64,000 bases of DNA from Pseudomonadota bacterium (lineage in GTDB: Bacteria > Pseudomonadota > Gammaproteobacteria > Burkholderiales > Burkholderiaceae_B): the NCBI GenBank assembly GCA_023389155.1, contig JAEWEV010000032.1:1-64000 (forward strand), in the 5' to 3' direction. The position numbers and the translations under genes are program-made. The notes beneath the pieces were generated by a model, which searched no databases, had not been told where the DNA came from, and saw only the letters and a list, made by a program, of their open reading frames with translations. Shown piece by piece: positions 1-8,910 of the stretch. Each line of letters opens with the position of its first letter. The stretch's first letter is position 1.

Positions 1-104
1 TTGGTGCAATAACTACAACTTCCCTTCGCGGAGTTTTATAGAGCGGTAGAACATAACGTCTTGATCGCTGCTCTGATCACTCAAAATCTACGGAGATTTA
101 ACAA

Positions 105-1313
105 ATGAAAAAGACTTTGCTTGCTGCGGCTCTGGTTACCGGTTTCGCCGGTGTAGCTCACGCAGAAACTTCTGTAACGCTGTATGGCCTGGTTGATGCT
201 GGTATCGGCTACAATCAAACCAAAGTCAAACAGGGTGATGCGTTTGAAAAAACACGCGATATCGGTTTGATCAATGGCGTTAAAAATGGCAACCGTTGGG
301 GCCTGAAAGGTACCGAAGATCTGGGTAACGGTACAAGCGCAATTTTCCAACTGGAAAGCGGTTTCGATCTGGGTAATGGTCGTTCTGCTCAAGGTGGCCG
401 TCTGTTTGGTCGTAAAGCAGTTGTTGGTTTGAGTGGCGACAGCTGGGGTACATTGACTCTGGGCCGTCAGTATAACGTTGCTGATGACTTCATCGCTCCA
501 ATCGATCCATTCGGTACAGGCTTCCTGCAAGCTGGTGTTACTGGCGGTGCTTTCGGTGATTCACCATCTGCCCGTATGGATAACTCTATCAAATATATGA
601 CACCTGATTTTGCAGGTTTCAAGGCAGCTGTTGGTTATGCTGGTAAAAACACAAAAACTACTGGCGAAGATGCCATTGGTGATTATGAAAACCGTGATAC
701 ATCTAACTGGATCACAGCGGGTTTGTCATACGATAACGGCCCAATCTCTGTTGCGGGTACGTATGATCGCTTCCGTTCAAATGCTTCAGGCTATGATGAT
801 GATGGCGAACCCTTTGAAACTAAAGGGACCACACATATGTGGAACATCTTTGGTGCCTACGACTTCGAGGTTGTTAAACTGCACTTGGGTTACGGTCAAA
901 TCCGCGGTTCTGTAGCTAACGACGTCGTTTCAGCTGCGGGTGTTGGTAGTGTTGGTCTGAATGGTGCGCTTTCATCGTTTACCGACGATATGCGTCTTGA
1001 TGGTCTGGAATACACACAAACTAACGGCTACCGTCAACAGTCCTGGATGGCTGGTCTGACTGCTCCAGTTGGTGATGATGGTAAAGTACTGTTCTCTTAC
1101 CAAGGTAACAAATCCAAAAACACTGGCGAAGCATTTGACGGTGTGAAAGGCAAACTGCACATTTTCAGCCTGGGTTATGTACACAATCTGTCTAAACGCA
1201 CCAACGTTTATGCAATCGCTTCTTACGGCACAGGTAAACTGAAGTTTGAAGACACGCCTAACGTTAAACTGAAATCAACTCTGGTTGGTGTAGGTCTGCA
1301 ACACCGCTTCTAA
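105..1313 (+). CDS. Gram-negative outer-membrane porin
   Basis: A 402-residue general porin of the betaproteobacterial OmpC/Omp32-like family, expected to form a 16-stranded trimeric beta-barrel for passive diffusion of small hydrophilic solutes. Residues 1-20 are a classic signal peptide (MKK start, hydrophobic core, A-H-A cleavage site). The mature protein opens with the SVTLYGLVDAG motif of this family. It ends in G-L-Q-H-R-F; the terminal Phe is the outer-membrane assembly signal. The ATG has a GGAG ribosome site nine bases upstream. The gene stands alone with a terminator after it. Codon use is more T/A-rich and more uniform than in the neighbouring nuo genes, as expected of a very highly expressed gene. 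Substrate preference cannot be read from sequence. Confidence 0.95.
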   Translation: MKKTLLAAALVTGFAGVAHAETSVTLYGLVDAGIGYNQTKVKQGDAFEKTRDIGLINGVKNGNRWGLKGTEDLGNGTSAIFQLESGFDLGNGRSAQGGRLFGRKAVVGLSGDSWGTLTLGRQYNVADDFIAPIDPFGTGFLQAGVTGGAFGDSPSARMDNSIKYMTPDFAGFKAAVGYAGKNTKTTGEDAIGDYENRDTSNWITAGLSYDNGPISVAGTYDRFRSNASGYDDDGEPFETKGTTHMWNIFGAYDFEVVKLHLGYGQIRGSVANDVVSAAGVGSVGLNGALSSFTDDMRLDGLEYTQTNGYRQQSWMAGLTAPVGDDGKVLFSYQGNKSKNTGEAFDGVKGKLHIFSLGYVHNLSKRTNVYAIASYGTGKLKFEDTPNVKLKSTLVGVGLQHRF

Positions 1314-1350
1314 TGAAACGCATCGCCTTGCGATGATTTCATAAAGCAGA

Positions 1351-1379
1351 AAAAGCCACCCTTCGGGGTGGTTTTTTTA
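1351..1379 (+). terminator. Intrinsic terminator of the porin gene
   Basis: A six-base-pair stem CCACCC/GGGTGG (1356-1361 with 1366-1371) closes a stable TTCG tetraloop. It is followed at once by a run of seven T (1372-1378), about 40 bases after the porin stop codon. This is a textbook Rho-independent terminator. Confidence 0.9.
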
Positions 1380-1380
1380 T

Positions 1381-1901
1381 TGGCTCAGTCTGAGTTGTAG
1401 AGTCAGGGGTAATGTGATGTCCGTTGGAGCAGGATTCGGTGATGCGAGAATCGGGTTTGATTATGGCCTGCCTGGGCGGGTTGTCCGCTGTGACGGCGTA
1501 ACGCTGGCTCAAGTGCCGGTGTGCGAATAAATCGTTTCGCTCTGCGCCGATATGCTGGCTTTCGGCAAGGCTCTGTCGGTATCGATCACGATGATCTGAT
1601 CACGACACGTCTGTTGAGCGCGTCGCTGTCTGCATAGCGTGTATGATGAAAGGGTAGGGTTTCGCCGCTCACATTTGGCGACCTGAATGCGAATGGTTTT
1701 TAGACGTATGGGAGGCCAAAATTCGTTGAAAGTTCAATCTATTAAGCTGAGATTCAGTTGCTCTGCGAAATGTTGTATCAAGGTGTCTTTGGGAGCCTAA
1801 ATATCTATTTTTTACCGGACGAATACGCGCGCGGATGTTTATGAAATGATACAATCTAAAAGTTTATAAATTTCCATAGTCAACCTTTGTGGCGGCGTTT
1901 T
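1381..1901. other. Long spacer between porin and nuoA, no gene recognised
   Basis: About 520 bases with no convincing coding region. The only longer open frame (minus strand, 61 codons) has no recognisable product or ribosome site. In many betaproteobacteria tpiA, secG and a tRNA-Leu gene lie directly upstream of nuoA; none is present here and I see no tRNA cloverleaf. The last 100 bases are AT-rich and contain TACAAT at 1850-1855, a possible -10 element for the nuo operon, but I find no good -35 at the right distance. Confidence 0.5.
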
Positions 1902-2261
1902 ATGTCTATCGCTGAATACTTCCCGGTCCTTCTTTTTATTCTGGTAGCTGGCGTCATTGGCGTTGCTTTACTGGTCATGGGATCGTTCCTTGGTCCGCGT
2001 CAGCCCGGTGCCGAAAAAGATTCTCCTTACGAATGCGGTTTCGAGGCTTTCGAAGACGCTCGTATGCGTTTTGATGTCCGCTATTACCTGGTAGCCATCC
2101 TGTTTATTCTGTTTGATCTTGAAATTGCTTTCCTGTTTCCCTGGGCGATCGCCAACGGACAGGTCGGCCTGGTCGGTTTCTGGACGGTTATCGTGTTCCT
2201 GACAGTACTGACTGTCGGGTTTATCTATGAATGGAAAAAAGGTGCACTGGACTGGGATTAA
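1902..2261 (+). CDS. nuoA: NADH-quinone oxidoreductase subunit A
   Basis: A 119-residue membrane subunit of complex I, first gene of a complete nuo operon. NuoA packs against NuoH, J and K at the junction of the peripheral and membrane arms. Three transmembrane helices are visible (about residues 6-29, 62-82, 88-110). The family motifs are the YECGFE loop near residue 44 and the RFDVRYYLVAILFILFD stretch. The start at 1902 (MSIAEYF) is preferred over an in-frame TTG at 1887 because it matches the usual N terminus. It lies 24 bases before nuoB. Confidence 0.96.
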   Translation: MSIAEYFPVLLFILVAGVIGVALLVMGSFLGPRQPGAEKDSPYECGFEAFEDARMRFDVRYYLVAILFILFDLEIAFLFPWAIANGQVGLVGFWTVIVFLTVLTVGFIYEWKKGALDWD

Positions 2262-2285
2262 TCTGTCCCTGGAGTGTATGTCACT

Positions 2286-2774
2286 ATGTCTTCTGAACAA
2301 AATGTATTGAACAAGCAGGGCTTCCTGGTTACTTCGACCGATGCCGTGCTTAACTGGGTAAAAACGGGTTCCATGTGGCCCGTCACTTTCGGCCTGGCCT
2401 GTTGTGCGGTCGAAATGATGCACGCCGGCGCAGCCCGCTATGATCTTGACCAGTTCGGGATCATCTTTCGCCCCAGCCCCCGTCAGTCCGATGTCATGAT
2501 CGTTGCGGGCACGCTGTGCAATAAAATGGCCCCGCCGCTGCGCAAAGTGTACGACCAGATGGCTGAGCCACGCTGGGTGGTTTCCATGGGCTCCTGTGCC
2601 AACGGTGGCGGCTATTACCATTATTCGTATTCAGTGGTACGCGGCTGTGATCGGATCGTCCCTGTCGACATCTACGTGCCAGGCTGTCCGCCAACAGCAG
2701 AGGCCCTGGTGTATGGACTGCTGCAACTGCAGAACAAGATCCGCCGTACCAACACCATCGCACGCGAAGCGTAA
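2286..2774 (+). CDS. nuoB: NADH-quinone oxidoreductase subunit B
   Basis: A 162-residue peripheral subunit that holds the terminal iron-sulfur cluster N2, which passes electrons to quinone. The N2 ligands are all present: tandem C39-C40 in GLACCAVEMM, C104 in GSCANGG and C134 in YVPGCPP. The ATG at 2286 is chosen because a GGAG sits at the correct distance (2271-2274); the in-frame GTG at 2274 would overlap that site. It sits between nuoA and nuoC in the operon. Confidence 0.97.
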   Translation: MSSEQNVLNKQGFLVTSTDAVLNWVKTGSMWPVTFGLACCAVEMMHAGAARYDLDQFGIIFRPSPRQSDVMIVAGTLCNKMAPPLRKVYDQMAEPRWVVSMGSCANGGGYYHYSYSVVRGCDRIVPVDIYVPGCPPTAEALVYGLLQLQNKIRRTNTIAREA

Positions 2775-2817
2775 CTGGCTGATGGCCGCACTCTCTTTTT
2801 GTTAAAGCGTCAATGCT

Positions 2818-3432
2818 ATGACCCGTTTAGAAACCTTGGAACAAGCCCTGCGCGCAAAGTTCGGCGATAATGAATCGTTCGTACTGACCAGCGCCTATGG
2901 CGAGCTTAATCTGGAAATTCCTTCAGAAAAATGGACTGAAACCTGTCAGTTCCTGCGTGACGATGCTGCTTTTCGCTTCGAGTCCTGTATCGATTTGTGT
3001 GGGGTAGATTACCTCACCTACGGGCAACCGGGAGCGCATGCTGCTCGTACGTTTCCCTCGCGTTTTGCGGTCGCGGTGCAATTGCTGTCTGTTACCCATA
3101 ACTGGCGCTTGCGGGTACGTACCTGGGTACCAAATGATGATTTTCCGGTAGTACCTACGCTGGTAGAAGTCTGGCCCGCGGTCAACTGGTTCGAGCGTGA
3201 AGCCTTTGACCTTTACGGTATTGTCTTTGAAGGCCATCCCGATCTGCGCAGGATCCTTACTGACTATGGCTTTATCGGTCATCCGTTCCGCAAGGATTTC
3301 CCGCTGTCAGGCTACGTGGAAATGCGTTACGACGAGGCGTCTCAGCGCGTGATATATCAGCCTGTTACCATTGAACCACGCGAAATTACCCCACGCGTGA
3401 TCCGCGAGGAAGGCTACGGAGTAGGACGTTAA
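2818..3432 (+). CDS. nuoC: NADH-quinone oxidoreductase subunit C
   Basis: A 204-residue homologue of the 30-kDa subunit, part of the hydrogenase-like connecting module with NuoB, D and I. The conserved signature is WFEREAFDLYGIVFEGHPDL followed by RRIL and the PFRKDFPLSGY segment near residues 130-170. NuoC and NuoD are separate here, as in most betaproteobacteria and unlike the fused NuoCD of Escherichia coli. No strong ribosome site precedes the ATG. The gene ends one base before nuoD. Confidence 0.96.
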   Translation: MTRLETLEQALRAKFGDNESFVLTSAYGELNLEIPSEKWTETCQFLRDDAAFRFESCIDLCGVDYLTYGQPGAHAARTFPSRFAVAVQLLSVTHNWRLRVRTWVPNDDFPVVPTLVEVWPAVNWFEREAFDLYGIVFEGHPDLRRILTDYGFIGHPFRKDFPLSGYVEMRYDEASQRVIYQPVTIEPREITPRVIREEGYGVGR

Positions 3433-3433
3433 C

Positions 3434-4690
3434 ATGGCAGAAATCAAGAATTACACGCTTAACTTCGGGCCCCAGCACCCGGCTGCACACGGAGTTTTGC
3501 GTCTTATCCTGGAGCTCAGCGGCGAGGTCATTCAGCGTGCTGACCCCCATATCGGTCTGCTGCATCGCGCGACCGAGAAACTGGCAGAGAATAAAACCTA
3601 CCTTCAGGCGCTGCCTTATATGGACCGTCTTGATTACGTGTCCATGATGTGCAACGAGCATGCCTACGTAATGGCCATCGAGAAGCTGCTGGGTATCGAA
3701 GTGCCGTTGCGTGCCCAGTACATTCGCGTTATGTTCGATGAAATCACCCGGTTGCTGAATCACCTGATGAGTGTCGGAACGCACGGGCTTGACGTCGGCG
3801 CCATGGCAGCCATGCTGTATGCATTCCGTGAGCGTGAAGACCTGATGGATTGCTACGAGGCCGTATCCGGTGCGCGTATGCACGCCGCTTACTATCGTCC
3901 TGGTGGGGTGTATCGTGATTTGCCCGATTCCATGCCCCAGCACCAGATGAATTCGAAGTACCGCAGCAAACGGGAAATGGCACAATTCAATGAAACCCGT
4001 CAGGGCTCGCTGCTGGATTTCATCGAAGCCTTTACCGAGCGGTTTCCCAAATGCGTAGACGAATACGAGACGCTGCTGACCGATAACCGGATCTGGAAAC
4101 AGCGTCTGGTCGGAATTGGTGTGGTGGATCCTGATCGGGCCATGGCGCTCGGATTCACCGGTCCCATGCTGCGCGGATCTGGCGTGAACTGGGATTTACG
4201 TCGTATGCAGCCATACGAAGTCTATGACCGGCTGGAATTTGATATTCCAGTGGGAACCAACGGGGATTGTTACGACCGCTATCTGGTGCGTATTGCCGAG
4301 ATGCGTGAGAGCAATCGCATTATTTCACAGTGCGTACATTGGCTGCGCAACAACCCGGGCCCGGTTATCAGTGATAACCACAAGATTACACCACCGAAAC
4401 GGACCAGCATGAAATCCAATATGGAAGAGCTGATCCACCATTTCAAGCTGTTTACCGAAGGTTTTCAGGTGCCGGCAGGCGAGGTGTATTCTGCCGTCGA
4501 ACATCCGAAAGGAGAATTCGGTATTTACCTGGTGTCAGATGGAGCAAACAAGCCGTATCGCCTGAAAATCCGTCCACCAGGCTTTGTACACCTGCAATCA
4601 CTGGACGAAATGTCCCGCGGCCATATGCTGGCTGATGCTGTCACGATTATCGGTACTCAGGATATCGTGTTTGGTGAAATTGACCGCTAA
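3434..4690 (+). CDS. nuoD: NADH-quinone oxidoreductase subunit D
   Basis: A 418-residue homologue of the 49-kDa subunit, which forms the quinone-binding pocket with NuoB. The N terminus carries the family motif NFGPQHPAAHGVLRLILEL, with HIGLLHRATEKL following; the C terminus has the usual RIKIRPPGF-like segment (RLKIRPPGFVHLQSL). It belongs to the group-4 hydrogenase fold but lacks the Ni-binding cysteines, as normal for complex I. An AGGA lies just before the ATG, inside the nuoC stop region, so translation is probably coupled. Confidence 0.97.
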   Translation: MAEIKNYTLNFGPQHPAAHGVLRLILELSGEVIQRADPHIGLLHRATEKLAENKTYLQALPYMDRLDYVSMMCNEHAYVMAIEKLLGIEVPLRAQYIRVMFDEITRLLNHLMSVGTHGLDVGAMAAMLYAFREREDLMDCYEAVSGARMHAAYYRPGGVYRDLPDSMPQHQMNSKYRSKREMAQFNETRQGSLLDFIEAFTERFPKCVDEYETLLTDNRIWKQRLVGIGVVDPDRAMALGFTGPMLRGSGVNWDLRRMQPYEVYDRLEFDIPVGTNGDCYDRYLVRIAEMRESNRIISQCVHWLRNNPGPVISDNHKITPPKRTSMKSNMEELIHHFKLFTEGFQVPAGEVYSAVEHPKGEFGIYLVSDGANKPYRLKIRPPGFVHLQSLDEMSRGHMLADAVTIIGTQDIVFGEIDR

Positions 4691-4715
4691 CCATAGCGGA
4701 TTACTGGATTAAAAA

Positions 4716-5210
4716 ATGTTGCTTTCTCAACAGGCGTATACAAGGATAGACAAAGAATTGGCCAAATATCCGGCCGATCAGCGTCAATCTGCCATTATGT
4801 CGGCCCTGCGCATTGCGCAGGTGGAAAAAGGCTGGGTGTCGGCAGAGATCATTGCCGATGTTGCGCGCTATATCGGCGTGGAGCCCATCGCGGTCCAGGA
4901 AGTGGCCACCTTTTACAACATGTTCAACACCAAGCCGGTAGGCCGCTTCAAGATCAGTGTGTGTACCAATTTGCCCTGTGCTCTGCGCGATGGTGAAAAG
5001 ACCGCCGACTACCTGAAGCAGAAACTGGGTATTGAATTGGGTGAAACCACGGCTGATGGCATGTTTACTCTGCAGGAAGGGGAGTGCATGGGCGCCTGCG
5101 GTGACTCACCCGTTCTTATCGTTAACAACCACCATATGTGTGTTCGTATGTCGACAGAAAAAATCGACGCCATGCTGGCTGAACTTGCACAACAGGGAGA
5201 TGCTGCATGA
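4716..5210 (+). CDS. nuoE: NADH-quinone oxidoreductase subunit E
   Basis: A 164-residue thioredoxin-fold subunit of the NADH-dehydrogenase module, binding the [2Fe-2S] cluster N1a. The four ligands are visible as CTNLPC and CMGAC in the C-terminal half, in the usual C-x4-C ... C-x3-C arrangement. The N-terminal helical part contains the VQEVATFYNMF motif. Its stop overlaps the nuoF start (ATGA at 5207-5210), implying translational coupling. Confidence 0.97.
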   Translation: MLLSQQAYTRIDKELAKYPADQRQSAIMSALRIAQVEKGWVSAEIIADVARYIGVEPIAVQEVATFYNMFNTKPVGRFKISVCTNLPCALRDGEKTADYLKQKLGIELGETTADGMFTLQEGECMGACGDSPVLIVNNHHMCVRMSTEKIDAMLAELAQQGDAA

Positions 5211-6568
5211 GTCTCATTCTGAGCAAGTATTCAGAGGGTCTGGATATCAACCCCGCTGGTGATCTGAACGGTTCCATGGCGCTGCACGGCCGGCATATCC
5301 AGCCGCAAATCATGGCGGACCTGGATGGAGAGAACTGGCGTCTTGAAGACTACGTCAAGCGTGGCGGTTATGAAGCCCTGCGCAAAATTCTCACAACCGG
5401 CATGAGCCAGGAAGATGTCATTGCCGAAGTCAAGGCTTCAGGTCTGCGTGGCCGAGGCGGGGCGGGCTTCCCCACGGGGCTCAAGTGGAGCTTCATGCCT
5501 CGCAATTTCCCAGGCCAGAAATATCTGGTCTGCAACTCTGACGAAGGCGAGCCTGGTACATTCAAGGACCGTGACATTTTGCGTTCCAACCCGCATATCG
5601 TGATTGAAGGTATGGCTATTGCCGCCTATGCCATGGGTATCACGGTGGGATACAACTATATTCACGGCGAGATCTTTGAAGTGTACGAGCGCTTTGAAGA
5701 GGCGCTTGAAGAAGCACGTGCTGCCGGCTTTTTGGGTGACAACATCCTGGGTTCGAGCTTTTCCTTCCAGTTACACGCTCACCATGGTTATGGCGCCTAC
5801 ATTTGCGGTGAAGAAACTGCATTGCTCGAGTCACTGGAAGGCAAGAAAGGCCAGCCGCGATTCAAGCCACCATTTCCGGCCAGCTTTGGGCTATATGGCA
5901 AACCGACAACAATCAACAACACCGAAACCTTTGCTGCTGTGCCGTGGATCATCCGCAACGGTGGTCAGCAGTATCTGGAGATCGGACTGCCCAACAATGG
6001 CGGTACCAAACTGTTCTCCATTACCGGCGACGTCGAGCGTCCTGGCAATTACGAAATTCCGCTGGGCACACCTTTTTCCAAATTGCTGGAGCTGGCAGGC
6101 GGCATGCGCGATGGACGCAAACTCAAGGCGGTGATTCCTGGCGGCTCCAGTGCACCCGTATTGCCCGCCGATATCATGATGGATATCACCATGGATTACG
6201 ATGCCATTGCCAAGGCCGGTTCCATGCTGGGTTCAGGGGCGGTTATTGTCATGGACGAAACCCGCTGCATGGTCAAGTCGCTGCTGCGCCTGTCATATTT
6301 CTATTTTGAAGAGAGTTGTGGTCAGTGTACGCCGTGCCGTGAGGGTACCGGCTGGCTGTATCGTATGGTTAACCGTATTGAACACGGACAGGGCCGCCAG
6401 GAAGACCTCGATCTGCTGGATACGATCGCGGGCAATATCATGGGCCGCACCATTTGTGCGCTGGGCGACGCGGCAGCAATGCCGGTTCGCGGGTTTTTGA
6501 AGCATTATCGCGATGAATTCGCATACCACATTGAGCACAAGCAATGTGTGGTACCTCATTATCTGTAG
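5207..6568 (+). CDS. nuoF: NADH-quinone oxidoreductase subunit F
   Basis: A 453-residue subunit that oxidises NADH; binds NADH, FMN and the [4Fe-4S] cluster N3. The glycine-rich flavin/NADH region (GRGGAGFPTGLKW) and CNSDEGEPGTFKDRD are intact. The cluster ligands appear as SCGQCTPCREGT with a further Cys downstream in TICALGDAAA. Length is normal. It overlaps nuoE by four bases and ends eight bases before the preferred nuoG start. Confidence 0.97.
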   Translation: MSLILSKYSEGLDINPAGDLNGSMALHGRHIQPQIMADLDGENWRLEDYVKRGGYEALRKILTTGMSQEDVIAEVKASGLRGRGGAGFPTGLKWSFMPRNFPGQKYLVCNSDEGEPGTFKDRDILRSNPHIVIEGMAIAAYAMGITVGYNYIHGEIFEVYERFEEALEEARAAGFLGDNILGSSFSFQLHAHHGYGAYICGEETALLESLEGKKGQPRFKPPFPASFGLYGKPTTINNTETFAAVPWIIRNGGQQYLEIGLPNNGGTKLFSITGDVERPGNYEIPLGTPFSKLLELAGGMRDGRKLKAVIPGGSSAPVLPADIMMDITMDYDAIAKAGSMLGSGAVIVMDETRCMVKSLLRLSYFYFEESCGQCTPCREGTGWLYRMVNRIEHGQGRQEDLDLLDTIAGNIMGRTICALGDAAAMPVRGFLKHYRDEFAYHIEHKQCVVPHYL

Positions 6569-6576
6569 GTCAAAGC

Positions 6577-8910
6577 ATGGTTGAACTTACCATAGACGGA
6601 AAACCCGTATCAGTGCCTGAAGGCAGCATGGTTATGCATGCCGCCAGCGAACTGGGTTTGTACGTTCCGCATTTCTGTTATCACAAGAAGCTATCCATTG
6701 CTGCCAACTGCCGTATGTGTCTGGTTGAAGTGGAGAAAGCGCCCAAGGCGCTGCCAGCATGTGCTACTCCCGTGACGCAGGGTATGGTGGTCCATACCTG
6801 CTCGGCCAAGGCAGTTGCCGCGCAAAAAAGCGTGATGGAATTTTTGCTGATCAATCACCCGCTGGACTGTCCTATCTGCGACCAGGGTGGGGAATGTCAG
6901 CTGCAGGATCTGGCCGTGGGTTATGGCAGTGACGCATCACGCTATCGTGAAGAAAAGCGCGTTGTGTTCCATAAAGATGTTGGTCCGCTGGTCTCTGCCG
7001 AGGAAATGACCCGTTGTATCCATTGCACACGCTGTGTGCGTTTCGGCCAGGAAGTGGCCGGGATCATGGAGCTGGGCATGCTCAATCGCGGCGAACATTC
7101 CGAAATCCAGACATTCGTTGGCAACGCCATCGAATCTGAACTGTCTGGCAATATGATTGACATCTGCCCCGTGGGTGCATTGACGTCCAAGCCGTTCCGT
7201 TATACCGCCCGTACCTGGGAACTGGCGCGTCGCCGTTCCATCAGTGCGCACGATAGTGTAGGTAGCAATCTGGTTGTGCAGGTAAAGGGCGAACGCGTGA
7301 TGCGTGTCGTACCATTTGAAAACGAAGATATCAACGAATGCTGGATCAGCGACAAGGACCGCTGGTCTTATGAGGGTCTGAATTCTGATGACAGACTGAC
7401 CACGCCTATGATCAAGGGTGATGACGGTGTGTGGCGCGAGTCTTCCTGGAACGAGGCCCTGACGGCAGCGGCTCAGGTGCTTGAACGTATTAACCAGACG
7501 CATGGTGATGGTCAGATCGGTGCGCTCGCTACAGAATATTCAACTGTCGAAGAGCTGGCCCTGCTGGCTCGTCTTACGCGTGGTCTGGGCTCGCAGCATA
7601 TCGATTTCCGCCTGCGTCAGACGGATGCCGCTTTTGAGCAGTCTCTGGAAGGTTTCCCTTGGCTGGGCATGCCGATAGCTGAACTGGGTGCGCTTGATCG
7701 CGTGCTGATTGTCGGTTCGGTATTGCGCAAGGATCACCCATTGTTTGCTCAGCGCCTGCGTCAGGCTGCCAAGCGTGGTACGCAGATTGTTCTGATCGAT
7801 ACCACCGGTGACGATCCGCTCATCCCGACCGCAAAGCGCCTTACAGTCGCACCCGATCAGTTGCTTGGTACGCTGGCCAGCGTTGCTGCGGCCATGCAGC
7901 AAACAGGGCAGGGCGAGCAGCAGCCATCGTCTGCAGAACAGGAACTGACGCCTGAAGGCATTGCCGCCATTTTGGGTTCCGGCAGCAAATCAGCCGTGTT
8001 CCTCGGCAATATGGCCGTTGCATCGCCTCAGGCATCGCAGCTGGCTGTTCAGGCGCAGGCCATTGCAGACCAGGCCAAGGGAACCTTCGGTTTCCTGACG
8101 GCCGGTGCCAACACGGTGGGTGGCTATCTGGCCGGTGCCGTGGCAACCGAAGATGGCATGAACGTAGTCAAAATGATGGAAAACCCATTGAAGGCGTATC
8201 TGGTACTGCATGCAGAGCCGGCGCTGGATATGGATGATGGCGATAAGGCCGAAAAAATCCTTGCCGGTGCGTTCTCGATTGCACTGACTTCATACAAATC
8301 CGCAGCAGAGAACTGGGCACGCATCATGTTGCCAGTTGCACCGTTCACTGAAACCTCCGGTACTTTTGTCAATGCCGAAGGTCGTGCGCAAAGCTTCAAG
8401 GGCGTTGTTGCCGGCCTGGGGCATAGCCGTCCGGCATGGAAAGTCCTGCGGGTATTGGGCAATATTCTCAAGCTGGCTGATTTCGAAGATGAAACCTCTG
8501 AATCGGTACGCGACAGCGTGTTGCTCAATGGTTTTACTTCCAGACTGTCCAATCGTGTGACCGCCGTAGCCGGCAGTCACACTGCGGTGTCGGTGGCAGA
8601 GGGTGCTCTGCAGCGTGTGGCCGATTTGCCGATTTACCGGACCGATGCCATCGTGCGTCGTGCCGAATCGCTGCAACGTGCTCCGGCCAGTGCGCCTCCC
8701 GTTGCCCGTCTTAATGCAGCAATGCTTGCACGTCTGGGCGTGCAGGTTGGCGACACCCTGCGGGTTCGTGGCGATAACGGCAACGAGATCCGCTTGGAGG
8801 CGCAGCAGGATGATCGTCTGGCTGACAATACAGTTCGCATCGCCCAGGGCTTTGCACAAACTGCCGCGATTGGCAGTGCTTTCGGTAATGTAATCGTGGA
8901 GAAACTTTGA
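6577..8910 (+). CDS. nuoG: NADH-quinone oxidoreductase subunit G
   Basis: A 777-residue subunit carrying several iron-sulfur clusters of the electron wire. The N-terminal ferredoxin domain has CYHKK, NCRMCLVEV and a following Cys for the [2Fe-2S] N1b. Next come HPLDCPICDQGGECQLQD (with the upstream His, N5-type) and two further cysteine groups, CIHCTRCVRF and CPVGAL. The rest is a molybdopterin-oxidoreductase-like domain without cofactor, as in other NuoG. The ATG at 6577 gives the usual MVELTIDGK start; an in-frame start at 6544 would lie inside nuoF. Confidence 0.96.
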   Translation: MVELTIDGKPVSVPEGSMVMHAASELGLYVPHFCYHKKLSIAANCRMCLVEVEKAPKALPACATPVTQGMVVHTCSAKAVAAQKSVMEFLLINHPLDCPICDQGGECQLQDLAVGYGSDASRYREEKRVVFHKDVGPLVSAEEMTRCIHCTRCVRFGQEVAGIMELGMLNRGEHSEIQTFVGNAIESELSGNMIDICPVGALTSKPFRYTARTWELARRRSISAHDSVGSNLVVQVKGERVMRVVPFENEDINECWISDKDRWSYEGLNSDDRLTTPMIKGDDGVWRESSWNEALTAAAQVLERINQTHGDGQIGALATEYSTVEELALLARLTRGLGSQHIDFRLRQTDAAFEQSLEGFPWLGMPIAELGALDRVLIVGSVLRKDHPLFAQRLRQAAKRGTQIVLIDTTGDDPLIPTAKRLTVAPDQLLGTLASVAAAMQQTGQGEQQPSSAEQELTPEGIAAILGSGSKSAVFLGNMAVASPQASQLAVQAQAIADQAKGTFGFLTAGANTVGGYLAGAVATEDGMNVVKMMENPLKAYLVLHAEPALDMDDGDKAEKILAGAFSIALTSYKSAAENWARIMLPVAPFTETSGTFVNAEGRAQSFKGVVAGLGHSRPAWKVLRVLGNILKLADFEDETSESVRDSVLLNGFTSRLSNRVTAVAGSHTAVSVAEGALQRVADLPIYRTDAIVRRAESLQRAPASAPPVARLNAAMLARLGVQVGDTLRVRGDNGNEIRLEAQQDDRLADNTVRIAQGFAQTAAIGSAFGNVIVEKL

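Noticed and set aside
1669..1854. Minus-strand 61-codon frame upstream of nuoA
   Set aside because: No ribosome site, no recognisable product, and runs against the expected promoter region.
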